Numbered from the stretch's first letter, positions 5,654 to 14,975 are shown. The stretch is DNA of 15,431 nt from an uncultured Azospirillum sp. (GCA_902489795.1 CABUBU010000032.1:1-15431); one strand, 5' to 3'. The notes: a model not told the origin generated them from the sequence alone. Made by a program: numbers and translations.

Positions 5654-6127
5654 TTATTGTTTTTTCTTGTTTTTGATCGGCAGCTTTTTCTTTTTCGACT
5701 GTTCAACGGCAGTTTTGGGAATGCGGATTTTTAAAACCCCGTCTTCATAGTCGCCTTCCGCCTTGGCATAATCCAAATCCCACGGCAGAGGGACGGTACG
5801 CTGAAACATGCCGTAAGAAACTTCGGAAAAATAGTTATCGCCCTTGCCGTGTTCGATCCGGCTTTTCTTTTCGCCGCTGATGGAAAGATATCCGTCGGAA
5901 GAGATTTCCACGTCAAGGTCTTCCTCGTTCATTCCGGGCACTTCCGCCAGTACGTTGACGGCGTCCTTGCTTTCCGAAAATTCGATTTTCGGTTCGTTTC
6001 CGTGCATTTCAAATTCTTCCGGCATGTCGAAAATGCTGCGCAGATGGGATAAAAAATGCCGGAACTCGTTTCCCGAATGTGCCGGCATTTCATAGTCTTT
6101 GCTGCGGTTGGTGATTGCGTTTCTCAT
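5654..6127 (-). CDS. small heat-shock protein, Hsp20/alpha-crystallin family
   Basis: A cytosolic ATP-independent holdase chaperone that binds unfolding proteins. With the start at 6127 it has 157 residues, normal for the family. The alpha-crystallin domain spans roughly 45-138: AEVPGMNEEDLDVEIS (61-76), DGYLSISGE (78-86), MFQRTVPLP (107-115) and YEDGVLKIRIPK (127-138). LPI at 149-151 sits where the oligomerising I/V-X-I motif is found, and the tail is very lysine-rich. The start at 6127 is chosen because GGAGA lies 9 bases upstream; the frame stays open to an ATG at 6178 (174 residues), but that has no comparable site and would add a residue run unlike the family. It lies 78 bases after the EF-hand stop on the same strand. 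I see no clear heat-shock sigma promoter or thermosensor hairpin. Confidence 0.92.
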   Translation of the reverse strand: MRNAITNRSKDYEMPAHSGNEFRHFLSHLRSIFDMPEEFEMHGNEPKIEFSESKDAVNVLAEVPGMNEEDLDVEISSDGYLSISGEKKSRIEHGKGDNYFSEVSYGMFQRTVPLPWDLDYAKAEGDYEDGVLKIRIPKTAVEQSKKKKLPIKNKKKQ

Positions 6128-6205
6128 TGTCTGTTCTCCGTATGTTTGTTTTTTTACAGACAATAAGATAATCAACATTCCGTTGTTTATAAGCTGAACG
6201 AAGGG

Positions 6206-6580
6206 TTAATAATAGCGTGCGCGTCCCTTGTCCAGTTTCTGATACTCTTCGATATAGTCGGAAAGTTCCTGAAAGGTCAGAAAGCCGTCGCCGTCCTTAT
6301 CCGCCGCTTCAAACTGTTGGTCGGGCGTCTGGTAAATGCCTTGTTTTCTGGCTCGGCGTACGTTTTTCTCTTCGGTACGGGTATAGGTGCCGATTTTGGC
6401 GCCGAACTCTTCCGGACTCAGCCGACCGTCAAGGTCTTTGTCCAGTCTGTTGATCTCGCCGATGGCTATTTTTTGCGCGTAGGAAACCTGCGGCACGTCT
6501 TTGGGCGGGTTGTATTTGGCATGAACGCCGAACGGGGCGGTCAGTGCCGCAAGCAAAAGCGCGTAAGCTGTTTTTCGCAT
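6206..6580 (-). CDS. secreted EF-hand calcium-binding protein
   Basis: A 124-residue protein with an N-terminal signal peptide (basic MRK, hydrophobic core 4-17, likely cleavage after VHA at 19-21), so it should act in the periplasm or outside. Two canonical EF-hand loops are present: DKDLDGRLSPEE (47-58) with D47, D49, D51, S55 and E58, and DKDGDGFLTFQE (94-105) with D94, D96, D98, T102 and E105. Both keep the invariant glycine at position 6 and the bidentate Glu at 12, so calcium binding is well supported. No enzyme domain accompanies them. AGGAGA lies just upstream of the ATG. The gene begins 43 bases after the autotransporter stop with no terminator between, so it may be on the same transcript; a partner role for the surface protein is speculation. 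Confidence 0.85.
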   Translation of the reverse strand: MRKTAYALLLAALTAPFGVHAKYNPPKDVPQVSYAQKIAIGEINRLDKDLDGRLSPEEFGAKIGTYTRTEEKNVRRARKQGIYQTPDQQFEAADKDGDGFLTFQELSDYIEEYQKLDKGRARYY

Positions 6581-6623
6581 TTTCTTCTCCTTTTTTTGTT
6601 TCCTTTAACCGTTTAGTTAAAAC

Positions 6624-9600
6624 TTAAAAAGCGTATTTAAAGCCGGTGTTGAAGATCCAGTTGTCGCTGCGTCCGGCTTCAAAGGCTGTTTCTCCGTAAA
6701 AACTGAAGCCGCCGTTTCTGTATTCGCCGTTTAGGCTGAATAAACCGCGGTCTTTTTCATACTCCGCACGGTCCATGGCAAAACGCCCCTCCATTCCGTC
6801 AAGACGGGCCTTTACCGTCTGGTATTTGTCGTTGAATTCGTGATACCAGGTGCCGCCGAAACGCAGCCGCAGGCTGTTTTCGTCATTGAAGAGGAATTCT
6901 TTTTCGGCATAAAGGCCGAACCCGCTTTCAACCGAAAGGTTGTTGTTATGGCCGGTTTTCAGACCGCCGTCGTCAATGCCGCTCTGGTAAAGGCCGGCGA
7001 CGTTAAATTCGGCCGTCGGCTGCAGTGAGATGCCGAACCCGGCATCAAAACTGCCGCGCAGTTCGTTGTTGACGCCGTAGTAATAGTTTTCGACGTCGCC
7101 GGTGAAGCGTCCGCCTTCGGCATAACGTTTGTATTCGCCGTTGCCGTAGCCGCCGTACATGTTGCCGAGGAAGCGGAAGTTTTCGTCGCCGAAGCCGAAC
7201 GGCAGCAGAATTTCGGCGATCACTTCGTCTTTTTTGCCGCCGTTGTCGTATTTGCTGTCAAACTTGCTGATGCTCCAGCCCAGTCCGTAGCTGACGTTCT
7301 TGCCTTCGTTGTTCCTGAAAATGCCGAACAGGGAAACCGCATTGTCGTCGCTGCCGGCAAAATTGCCGTATCCGCTGCGTTCACGGTCATAATAGTTGAA
7401 GCCGGCGATCAGTTTGTCGTCCGGTGCCGCGTTGAACCAGGCGTTGTCAAACTGCCGGTGCAGGTCTTTCATCAGGGCAAGATTCTGTTCCGCCATGGTC
7501 GGGATAAAGTCGCGGCCGCTGATTTGGCTGATTTTTTTGGTCAGTTCGCCTTGCGAAGAAGCCGACTTCAGTTCGTCAAACAGTCCGGTATTGTTGTTTT
7601 TGCCGTAATTGTCCTGTAAAAAGCCGGCGATTGAGGCATTGTCTTCCACCCGGTTGAATTCTTTCATGCTGAGGGTGGTTTTTTCGCCGTCAAATTCGGC
7701 GTCGAACAGATAAGATTCCGAACGGACGTTTAACCGGTCGGTATTGCCTTCAAAGTTGCCGTTTAGGACAAACCGCGTCCGGTTGCTTTGTTTGACCGTA
7801 TCGGCGGAAACGCTTGCCGTGCCGGCAATTTCGTCGGCGATAAAACACGCGTTGCTGCCGAATTTTACCTGTTCGTTCAGCAGCATTCGTCCGGCGGTGG
7901 CTTCAATGGTGCCGTTGTTGGTGACGTTGCCGGAAAAAATGAGGTCTGTCGCCTTGTCCACATAGATGGTTCCGCTGTTGACAATCCTGCCGTTTCCGGC
8001 GGCATAGGCAGCGTAAATATGTCCGTTGCCGCTGGCCGCAATATGCAGGTTGCCGCTGTTTTCGATAACGGCGCTGCCGCCGGCATATAATGCTGAAGAA
8101 GTGTCGGTTGCCGTCGTTGCGTTAAGATAAATGTCGCCGCTGTTTATGACATGAGAGGTATCTTCTGCATAAATTCCGTAGCCGTTTTGTCCGTTAACGT
8201 TAATACGTCCGCTGTTATCCACCTGTGAGCGGCCTTTTGCGTAAATAGCCTTGCTGCGATCGCCGTTGACCGTGACGGTTCCGCTGTTGGTCAGGCTGTC
8301 GACGTTGTTGACCCAGATGCCGAAGCTCTCGGCATCGGCGGTGGTGATGTCACCGTGATTTTCAACCGTTCCCTTTTCGATTTTCATGCCATAACTTCCG
8401 TTGCCGCTTATATTGATGCGTCCGCTGTTGTAAGTTTTGACGTTGCTTGAGGAGCGCAGTCCCCAGCTGCCCTGACCGTCGATCGTAATGTTGCCTTCGT
8501 TGTGGAAGCTGGACGAACCTTTGCCGTAAAGTCCGTCGTTGGCGTTGCCCGAAGCGGTGATGCTGCCGTAGTTGGTAATGCTGCCGCCGTCGGTTGCCGC
8601 CAGTCCGTAGCCGCTGGACTTGTTGATGTAAATTTCGCCGCTGTTTTCGATGCTCTTGGCCAAAATGCCGTAACTGTTTGAAGCATTCAGGGTGATGACC
8701 GCGTTGTTTTCGACGCTGCCGGCCTCGTTTTTTATGCCGTAAGCCTGACCGGAAGAAGTGACGGTAACGGCGCCGGTGTTGGTAACCGTGCCGTTGCCGC
8801 CGGTAACGGAAATGCCGATGCCGCCGTTGCCGTTTAACTCAATTCGTCCGTTGTTGGTGACGTCGGCGTTTTCGTCGTCGGAGAAAATACCCGCGGCATT
8901 GTTGCCGTAAAGCAATATTTCACCGTTGTTATCAATGCTTTTGCCGTCAAGGCCGACCGCTTTGTCAATATCCTGTATGGTCGAGCCGATTTGGACGGTG
9001 CCGGAATTTTTGATGTTGTTTGCCGCAATGCCGGTGTTCTTTTTGGCCGAGGCCTTGCCGTTCTGCGCCGTAATCAGGATTTTGTTGCTGTTGCTGATCA
9101 GGCCGTTGTTGTTGCCGCCGGCAGCGATGCCGAAGCTGTCGGTGCTGCCGTCGGTATAGATGTTGATGATGCCGCTGGTGGCCGTGTTGTTAACCGTTCC
9201 GGAAGCGGTGTAGATCGCGGTGCCGGCACCGTAGAGGTTGATAACGCCGCTGTTTTGTATGCTGCCGCTGCCGGCGGCATACAGACCGTAGACGCCGCTC
9301 AGACCGGCGGTGCTGCTGCCGAGGGAAATGTCGCCGGAATTGACGATTTTCGCATTGTCGGTCCAGATGCCGTAATTGCCGGTCGAGGTCGCCTGGGCAT
9401 ATGCGCCGTAACGGTTGATGAAGATCGAGGCCTTGTTGGTGATCGTGTTGCCGGTGCTGCCCGCCAGATAAATGCCGTAAGCCGAGGCCTTGCCGTCGGT
9501 GTAAATGTTCAACTGGCCTTTCTCATTGTTGGTGATGTTGCCGTTTTGACCGTTCAGAACGCTGCCGTTGCCGTAAACGGCGGCGGAGGCGTTGTTGGTG

Positions 9601-12600
9601 ATGCTGCCGTTGGTTGCCTTGATTGCGCTGCCGTTGCCGTAAACGGTGACGGTTCCGGAGTTGTTAATGTTGCCGCCGTTGGTTACGATGCCGATGCCGC
9701 CGTTGATGACGGCGTCCCTGGCACCCACTTCCAAAGTGCCGGAGTTGTTAATGCTGCCGTTTTCCGCATACAGGGCGACCGCTTTTTTGCCTTCGGCATA
9801 GGCGGAAGAACGGTTGATTTTTACCGTGGCCTTGTTGGTCAGTGTGTTGCTTCCCCGGCCGGCAAGATAAATGCCGTAACTGTCGGCGGCGCCGCTGATG
9901 ACCATGGTGATGCCGCCGCCGGCGTTGTTGACGATGTTGCTGTTTTGGGCGCTGATCGCGGTGCCCGCGCCGTAAATGCGGACGGTGCCGGAATTGTTGA
10001 CGTTCCTGTTATCGGCCCGGATGCCGGTCGCGGTGTTAAACAGGTTGCTGCCGTCGCCGATTTTGATGCTGCCGCTGTTGTTGACTTCGGCGCTGTTACC
10101 GAAAATGCCGAAGACTGCCGACGTATTGACGGCTTTGGACGACGCAATATTAATCTGCGCCTCGTTGTCGATGATGGAACCGTTTTGGCCGTAAATGCCG
10201 TAAACCGGCGCGGCATCGTTTTCGGCATGAATGGCGATGCTGCCGCTGTTGTCGATATTGCCGTTGCCGTAAATGCCGTAACCGGAGCCGAAAATGACAA
10301 TACTGCCGGAGTTGGTCAGGCTGCTGCCGCGGTTATAAATGCCGTAAGAGTCAGTAAACAAAACGCCGCTGCTGCCGATGGTAATGTTGCCGGAGTTGAT
10401 CACGCTGCCGTCGCCGCCGTCAATCGCTTTGGCGTTTTGTGTCACCTTGGCGCCCGTTGAGGTCAGAATAATCCGGGCGTCGTTTTGCAGCAGATAGCCG
10501 CTGCCTTCAAGCGTCAGCCCTGAAATAGCTGCCAGATTGTCGGCGTTGACGGTAACGTTGCCGCCGGCGTTGTTGACCAGATTGCCGTTTTTCGCGTATA
10601 TGCCCCAGCCGCTGCCGTTAAGATAAATTTCGCCGCTGTTGGTGAGGTTGCCGCCGTCGTTTAAAACGGCATACCCGTAGCCGTTCAAGGTTACCGTTCC
10701 GGAGTTGGTCAGATCCCCGTCTTCGGCAATCAGTCCGTAGCCGTCGCCGTTTAAGGTAATGCTGCCGGAATTGGTAAGGCTGCCGCCGCCGGCATAGACC
10801 GCGCTGCCGTTGCCGTTAATGACTACGGCGCCGCTGTTTTTAATGCTGCTTTCTTCCGAAACGATACCGAAAACGTCTTCGCTTTTTTCGTTTTGCTGGG
10901 TAATGGAAATGTTGCCGGAATTTTCGATGTCGACGTTCCAGCCGTAGATGCCGTAGTTGGCGGGCAGCGTCGGCTTTTCTTCCTCATCTCCGCCGCCTTC
11001 TTCCTCCGGCGCAAAGGTCATGGTAATGTCCGCCGCGTTGGTAATCTTGTTGCCGCTGCCGGCTTCCGCTTCGGCATAGATGCCGTAACTGCCTTTTTCG
11101 CCGGTGCCGGCAACGATGATGCTGCCGCTGCTGTTAACGCTGCCGTTTTGGTTGAAAATGCCGTATCCGGCGCCGTTGATTGTGATCTTTCCGCTGTTTT
11201 TGACGTCGCCTTTAACCGCGGAATAAATGCCGTAGGCGGTGTCGCCGGCGGTTACCGTAATGCTGCCGCGGTTGTCGACGGCACTTTCGACGTCGGTAAA
11301 ATTCTTGCCTCCGTTGCTGCCGCTTATGGCCATCATGCCGTAAGCCGATCCTTCGGCGGAAACGGTGATGTTTTTACCGCTGCCGTTGACAATGCTGCCG
11401 CCGCGGACCGCCTGCATGCCGGCGGAAAGCGTTTCGCCGGCGTCGCCGGTAACCGCAATCGTGATGTTTCCGTTATTGGTGGCTGTGGTGTTGGCGTCGG
11501 CGTGCATGCCGATGATGCCTCCGTTGCCGGCGGCAAGCGTCAGCGGGTCTTCCGGATCGACGGCGCCTTCTTCGTCGCTCGGCTGCAGGGAAAAGGTGAG
11601 CGAAATGTCACCTTTGTTGGTGAGCGTGGCCTTGTCCAGTTTGGCGGCGGACTTGTCGCCGTCGATAAAGGCCCGATCCAGCCAGCTGCTCATCCCCCAC
11701 AGGCTCATGCCGCCGGCGTTGTCGGAAGAACCGCTCAGTTCTATTTTGCCGCTGTTGACGGCTTTGTTGACAAAGTCGGCATAATAGTCGGTCAGCCGCA
11801 TCTGCATGCCGGTAACCCTGCCGCGTGCGGTTTCCGCCTTGCCGGAGATGGTGCCGGCGTTGGTCAGCGAAGAATTGGTGTCGGCATACATGCCGATCAA
11901 ACTGTCGGAAGTGTCTTTGCCGGTAAATTCCATTGAGATGGTGCCGGTGTTGCCGGCCTCGGAATAGTCGCTGGCCACTATGCCGATGCTGCCGTTCGGC
12001 GCGGAAATCTCAATGGTGCCGAGGTTGGAGGCCGAACTGTTCAGCAGGGCATCAAGACCGACGGTGCCGCTGCCCGCGCTGATGGTTTGTTCCGTATCAT
12101 TGATGACGACCGAGTCGTTGTAAGCGCGCATGCCGACGCGGATGTATTTGGTATAGGAGTTTATGTCTTTGTCAAAGTTGATCAGATCGGACAGCAAAAC
12201 GGTGTCGTAACCGAAAGTGTCCGGGTTGTAAACCCACATTTTGGCGTTGTTGGAGAGCTGCATGCTTTCTCGGTTGACTTCGGTGGTTTTGTTTTTGGCC
12301 GAAATTATTACCGGCTCATAGGGCGTAGTTTCCGGTTCGGAAGGGTCGCTGGTGGCAACGACGTACCCCAGTCCCTTGTTGCTGTGGAACGTCGGGTCTT
12401 CGGGAGCGGGAACCGGCAGCGGATCGGAACCGCCGCCGCCACCGCCGCCCGCGGCCAGAGCAATTCCGCCGACGGCCGCCGCGCCGCCGATCCACCACCA
12501 GATCGAACTGCCTTCTTTTCTGTAAGCCAGTTCATAAGGCCGGTGGTCAGCCATGAATTTTTTATATTGTTTGGCGTTGATGTTGTTCAGGCAGTGCGGG

Positions 12601-12875
12601 CGGGTATGCGCGCCGGTGTTGCGGAAACTCTCGTAAGCGATATGGTCGCCGCGACGGACGGCAACGCAGATGCCGGTGTCGCCGTCGCCGTTGACGGCGT
12701 TGGTGTTCATGCCGCGCAGAATGGCGTTGTTTAAGACCGTCAGGTTTCCCCGGGAGGCGTGGGCGTACATTTCGTTAAAGCTGAGCGGCGAGAGATAGGC
12801 GTTGGCCGCGGGAGCGGAAATCATGGAAAAGGCGGTGGTCGCCAGCAGTAAAGTCTTGGAGAAAGTTATCCGCAT
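6624..12875 (-). CDS. giant repeat-containing autotransporter (type Va-like secretion)
   Basis: A 2083-residue outer-membrane autotransporter. Order: signal peptide (1-26, likely cleavage after ANA); a 95-residue cap with an ankyrin-like look (about 32-98) and a possible disulfide pair C70/C95; a hydrophobic segment with WWW (125-142), seven glycines (143-149) and a Pro-rich linker; a passenger of NSG-type repeats (about 284-1660) expected to fold as a right-handed beta-helix; a pre-barrel region with ISGRDFIPTMAEQNLALMK; and a C-terminal barrel of roughly 270 residues ending in the terminal aromatic residue (FKYAF), as required for BAM assembly. The passenger is rich in Asn, Gly and Ser and poor in Cys. 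The ATG at 12875 follows a weak AGGATA site. Upstream (12876-13009) I see only a weak TTGCAT/TAATGT promoter candidate and GC-rich short repeats after lolD. Surface adhesion is a typical role of such proteins but is not shown here. Confidence 0.93.
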   Translation of the reverse strand: MRITFSKTLLLATTAFSMISAPAANAYLSPLSFNEMYAHASRGNLTVLNNAILRGMNTNAVNGDGDTGICVAVRRGDHIAYESFRNTGAHTRPHCLNNINAKQYKKFMADHRPYELAYRKEGSSIWWWIGGAAAVGGIALAAGGGGGGGSDPLPVPAPEDPTFHSNKGLGYVVATSDPSEPETTPYEPVIISAKNKTTEVNRESMQLSNNAKMWVYNPDTFGYDTVLLSDLINFDKDINSYTKYIRVGMRAYNDSVVINDTEQTISAGSGTVGLDALLNSSASNLGTIEISAPNGSIGIVASDYSEAGNTGTISMEFTGKDTSDSLIGMYADTNSSLTNAGTISGKAETARGRVTGMQMRLTDYYADFVNKAVNSGKIELSGSSDNAGGMSLWGMSSWLDRAFIDGDKSAAKLDKATLTNKGDISLTFSLQPSDEEGAVDPEDPLTLAAGNGGIIGMHADANTTATNNGNITIAVTGDAGETLSAGMQAVRGGSIVNGSGKNITVSAEGSAYGMMAISGSNGGKNFTDVESAVDNRGSITVTAGDTAYGIYSAVKGDVKNSGKITINGAGYGIFNQNGSVNSSGSIIVAGTGEKGSYGIYAEAEAGSGNKITNAADITMTFAPEEEGGGDEEEKPTLPANYGIYGWNVDIENSGNISITQQNEKSEDVFGIVSEESSIKNSGAVVINGNGSAVYAGGGSLTNSGSITLNGDGYGLIAEDGDLTNSGTVTLNGYGYAVLNDGGNLTNSGEIYLNGSGWGIYAKNGNLVNNAGGNVTVNADNLAAISGLTLEGSGYLLQNDARIILTSTGAKVTQNAKAIDGGDGSVINSGNITIGSSGVLFTDSYGIYNRGSSLTNSGSIVIFGSGYGIYGNGNIDNSGSIAIHAENDAAPVYGIYGQNGSIIDNEAQINIASSKAVNTSAVFGIFGNSAEVNNSGSIKIGDGSNLFNTATGIRADNRNVNNSGTVRIYGAGTAISAQNSNIVNNAGGGITMVISGAADSYGIYLAGRGSNTLTNKATVKINRSSAYAEGKKAVALYAENGSINNSGTLEVGARDAVINGGIGIVTNGGNINNSGTVTVYGNGSAIKATNGSITNNASAAVYGNGSVLNGQNGNITNNEKGQLNIYTDGKASAYGIYLAGSTGNTITNKASIFINRYGAYAQATSTGNYGIWTDNAKIVNSGDISLGSSTAGLSGVYGLYAAGSGSIQNSGVINLYGAGTAIYTASGTVNNTATSGIINIYTDGSTDSFGIAAGGNNNGLISNSNKILITAQNGKASAKKNTGIAANNIKNSGTVQIGSTIQDIDKAVGLDGKSIDNNGEILLYGNNAAGIFSDDENADVTNNGRIELNGNGGIGISVTGGNGTVTNTGAVTVTSSGQAYGIKNEAGSVENNAVITLNASNSYGILAKSIENSGEIYINKSSGYGLAATDGGSITNYGSITASGNANDGLYGKGSSSFHNEGNITIDGQGSWGLRSSSNVKTYNSGRINISGNGSYGMKIEKGTVENHGDITTADAESFGIWVNNVDSLTNSGTVTVNGDRSKAIYAKGRSQVDNSGRINVNGQNGYGIYAEDTSHVINSGDIYLNATTATDTSSALYAGGSAVIENSGNLHIAASGNGHIYAAYAAGNGRIVNSGTIYVDKATDLIFSGNVTNNGTIEATAGRMLLNEQVKFGSNACFIADEIAGTASVSADTVKQSNRTRFVLNGNFEGNTDRLNVRSESYLFDAEFDGEKTTLSMKEFNRVEDNASIAGFLQDNYGKNNNTGLFDELKSASSQGELTKKISQISGRDFIPTMAEQNLALMKDLHRQFDNAWFNAAPDDKLIAGFNYYDRERSGYGNFAGSDDNAVSLFGIFRNNEGKNVSYGLGWSISKFDSKYDNGGKKDEVIAEILLPFGFGDENFRFLGNMYGGYGNGEYKRYAEGGRFTGDVENYYYGVNNELRGSFDAGFGISLQPTAEFNVAGLYQSGIDDGGLKTGHNNNLSVESGFGLYAEKEFLFNDENSLRLRFGGTWYHEFNDKYQTVKARLDGMEGRFAMDRAEYEKDRGLFSLNGEYRNGGFSFYGETAFEAGRSDNWIFNTGFKYAF
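7890..12026 (-). repeat. array of about 22-residue NSG repeats in the autotransporter passenger
   Basis: The coding sequence is built of degenerate units with pattern N-S-G-x-[IV]-x-[ILV]-x-G-x-G-x-[GA]-[IVL]-x-[AG]-x-x-G-x-[LI]. The clearest block has the same point of the unit (CCGNNNTTGGT or CCGCTGTTTT on the plus strand) at 10633, 10699, 10765 and 10831, an exact 66-base (22-codon) period. Elsewhere insertions vary the period. Each unit probably forms one coil of a beta-helix. The array explains the long stop-free frames on the opposite strand. Confidence 0.85.
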
Positions 12876-13009
12876 AATAAACAGTATCCTGATAGTTAAT
12901 TTTTTATTTACATTAGCAAATAAAAATTTTTATGCAAGAGCTGTTTTTGCGGGGAAGCGCTCTCCGGCAGACGCGTCCGCGGTCTGCGAACCCGTCCGCG
13001 GCGCTTTTG

Positions 13010-13735
13010 TCAGTAAAAGTTTTCGCCGGAAATCAGCCCCGAAATGCCGGTGTTGACCAGCCGGCCGTCTTCCAGCCGGACTTTACGGTCCATGGCCGAG
13101 GCCAGTTCCATGTTGTGGGTGGCGATCAGCGCGGAAAGGCCGGTTTCTTTGACGATGTTCAGCAGTTCGGCGAACACGACGTCGGAAGTTTTGGGGTCGA
13201 GGTTGCCGGTCGGCTCGTCGGCCAGCAGCAACTTCGGTGCGTTGGCCAGCGCCCGGGCAATGGCCACCCGCTGCTGTTCGCCGCCGGACATTTCCGCCGG
13301 CCGGTGTTTCAGACGGCTGCCGAGGTTCAGCCGTTCCAGCAGCCATGCCGCTCTTTCTCTGGCGGCTTTTGCCTTGCGGCCGGCAATCAGCTGCGGCAGC
13401 ATCACGTTTTCTTCGGCGCTGAAGTCCGGCAGCAGGTTGTGATACTGGTAAACAAAACCGAGAAAATCGCGGCGGAGCAGGGTGCGCAGTCCGTCGCCGA
13501 GTTTGGAACAGTTCTGTCGGTTGAGATAAATTTCGCCGCTGCTGGGCGTTTCGAGCAGTCCGGCAATTTGCAGCAGGGTTGATTTTCCCGAGCCGGAAGG
13601 TCCGATCAGCGCGACGATTTCGCCGCTTTTGATTTCCAGATCGACGCCGGTTAAAACGTCAAGCTTCTGCGAGCCCTGCCGAAAGCTTTTGCAAATCTGT
13701 TTTAATTCCAACACGGTTTCTTTTTCGTTATTCAT
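13010..13735 (-). CDS. lolD: lipoprotein-releasing ABC transporter ATP-binding protein LolD
   Basis: The 241-residue ATPase that powers release of outer-membrane lipoproteins from the inner membrane, working with the LolC/E-type permease encoded just upstream. Walker A is GPSGSGKST (45-53), the Q loop is Q97 within FVYQYHNLLPDFSAEENV (a segment typical of LolD), the signature is MSGGEQQR (149-156), Walker B is LLLADEP (169-175, with E174 catalytic) and the switch histidine is H207. The ATG at 13735 is chosen because GGAGG precedes it and it overlaps the lolC stop by 8 bases; the frame stays open further upstream inside lolC, but those residues are not conserved. Translational coupling with lolC is expected. 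FtsE/MacB-like ATPases share the fold, but the adjacent LolC settles the call. Confidence 0.95.
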   Translation of the reverse strand: MNNEKETVLELKQICKSFRQGSQKLDVLTGVDLEIKSGEIVALIGPSGSGKSTLLQIAGLLETPSSGEIYLNRQNCSKLGDGLRTLLRRDFLGFVYQYHNLLPDFSAEENVMLPQLIAGRKAKAARERAAWLLERLNLGSRLKHRPAEMSGGEQQRVAIARALANAPKLLLADEPTGNLDPKTSDVVFAELLNIVKETGLSALIATHNMELASAMDRKVRLEDGRLVNTGISGLISGENFY

Positions 13736-14975
13736 AGCGTAGTGCCTCCACGGGATCCATTTTTGCTGCCCGGTAAGCCGGGTAAATCGTTGCCAGGAAC
13801 GAAAGCAGCAGGGCAATCAGCGCGATCGCCGCCACTTCCGTGTAGTCTATTTTGGCCGGCAGCTGGGACAAAAAGTAAATTTCTGCCGAAAACAGTTCCC
13901 GTCCCGACAAATCCTGCAAAAACTGGCGAATGGCTTCGATGTTGTCGCAGAACAAAATGCCGAGCACCAGTCCGAGCGCGGTGCCGACGGCGCCGATAAA
14001 GGCTCCGTCCATAAAGAAGATGCGCATGATCATGCCCTTGGTGGCGCCCATTGTACGCAGCACCGCTACGTCGCGGCCTTTGTCTTTGACCAGCATGATC
14101 AGCCCGGTGATGATGTTAAATGCCGCCACCAGAATGATCAGCGTCAAAATCAGGAACATCACGTTGCGCTCGACATCAATGGCGTTGAAAAAGGCCGAGT
14201 TGGACTGCCGCCAGTCGAAAATGTAGGCGCCCGGTTCAACGTTTTTTTCGATCGCGGCGCGGGTTTCTTTCAGTTTGCTTTCGTCTTTTAAGGTTACGTC
14301 GATGTTGGTTACGGCGTCGCCGGTTCCGAAAAAGGTCTGCGCGGTGTCAAGCGGCATAAAAATGAAGTTGGAGTCGTATTCGAACATGCCGAGTTCAAAA
14401 GTTCCGGCAATACGGTAGGATTTCATCCGCGGCACGGTGCCGAACGCGGTGATTTTGCCGTTGGGAGAAATAAGGGTGATTTCGTCGCCCGGGATCAGTC
14501 CCATTTTCAGCGCCAGCCGGTAGCCGATGATGACGTTGTTGCCGGCAAATTCTTCCATGTTGACGTTGAGCATGCCGTTTTTGAGCGTTTCCTTGTTTAA
14601 TATGTCTTCTTTGCGCATGCCGCGGACCATGGCGCCTTCCGCCGCCCGGCCGGAAGAGGCCAGCAGCTGTTTTTCGATCATCGGGAAAACGTTTTCGACG
14701 TTGTCGAACTTTTCGATTTCGCCGACCGCCTGCCGGTAGTTGTTAAACGGTTGTCCGCCGGCGGAAACGATGCCGATGTGGCCGCTGATGCCCAAAATCC
14801 GTGACAGAAGCTCGGCGCGGAAACCGTTCATTACCGACATCACGATGATCAGGGTGGCCACCCCTAAGGCAATGCCGGTAAAGGCAAAGCCGGTGATGAC
14901 CGAGATGAAGCCCTCTTTGCGTTTGGCCCGGAGATAGCGGCGGGCCAGAAGCCTTTCAAACTGGTTAAAAATCAT
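13728..14975 (-). CDS. lolC: lipoprotein-releasing system permease, LolC/LolE family
   Basis: A 415-residue inner-membrane permease. It starts with the family's FERLLARRYLRAKR segment, has a first membrane helix at about 26-48, a large periplasmic domain (about 50-268) and an FtsX-type core with three more helices (about 272-296, 320-345, 378-400). The cytoplasmic coupling region RDVAVLRTMGATKGMIMRIF (301-320), which contacts the ATPase, is clear, as is the conserved end YPAYRAAKMDPVEALRYE (398-415). GAGGAG lies 7 bases before the ATG. Only one permease gene is present, with lolD overlapping its 3' end; alphaproteobacteria commonly have a single LolC/E-type protein that would act as a homodimer. 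It is divergent from rpmI. Confidence 0.95.
   Translation of the reverse strand: MIFNQFERLLARRYLRAKRKEGFISVITGFAFTGIALGVATLIIVMSVMNGFRAELLSRILGISGHIGIVSAGGQPFNNYRQAVGEIEKFDNVENVFPMIEKQLLASSGRAAEGAMVRGMRKEDILNKETLKNGMLNVNMEEFAGNNVIIGYRLALKMGLIPGDEITLISPNGKITAFGTVPRMKSYRIAGTFELGMFEYDSNFIFMPLDTAQTFFGTGDAVTNIDVTLKDESKLKETRAAIEKNVEPGAYIFDWRQSNSAFFNAIDVERNVMFLILTLIILVAAFNIITGLIMLVKDKGRDVAVLRTMGATKGMIMRIFFMDGAFIGAVGTALGLVLGILFCDNIEAIRQFLQDLSGRELFSAEIYFLSQLPAKIDYTEVAAIALIALLLSFLATIYPAYRAAKMDPVEALRYE

Noticed and set aside
8991..10460. 489-codon plus-strand open frame inside the autotransporter gene
   Set aside because: It is antisense to the NSG repeats; the repeated codons leave this frame free of stops. 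The translation is low-complexity (Val, Ala, Gly, Asp), with no signal peptide or domain and no ribosome-binding site.
10893..11936. 347-codon plus-strand open frame inside the autotransporter gene
   Set aside because: Same explanation: a shadow of the repeat array, with the same biased composition.
12967..13001. GCAGAC/GTCTGC inverted repeat and a repeated CGTCCGCGG after lolD
   Set aside because: No U tract follows on either strand and the repeats are short in a GC-rich stretch; no function can be assigned.
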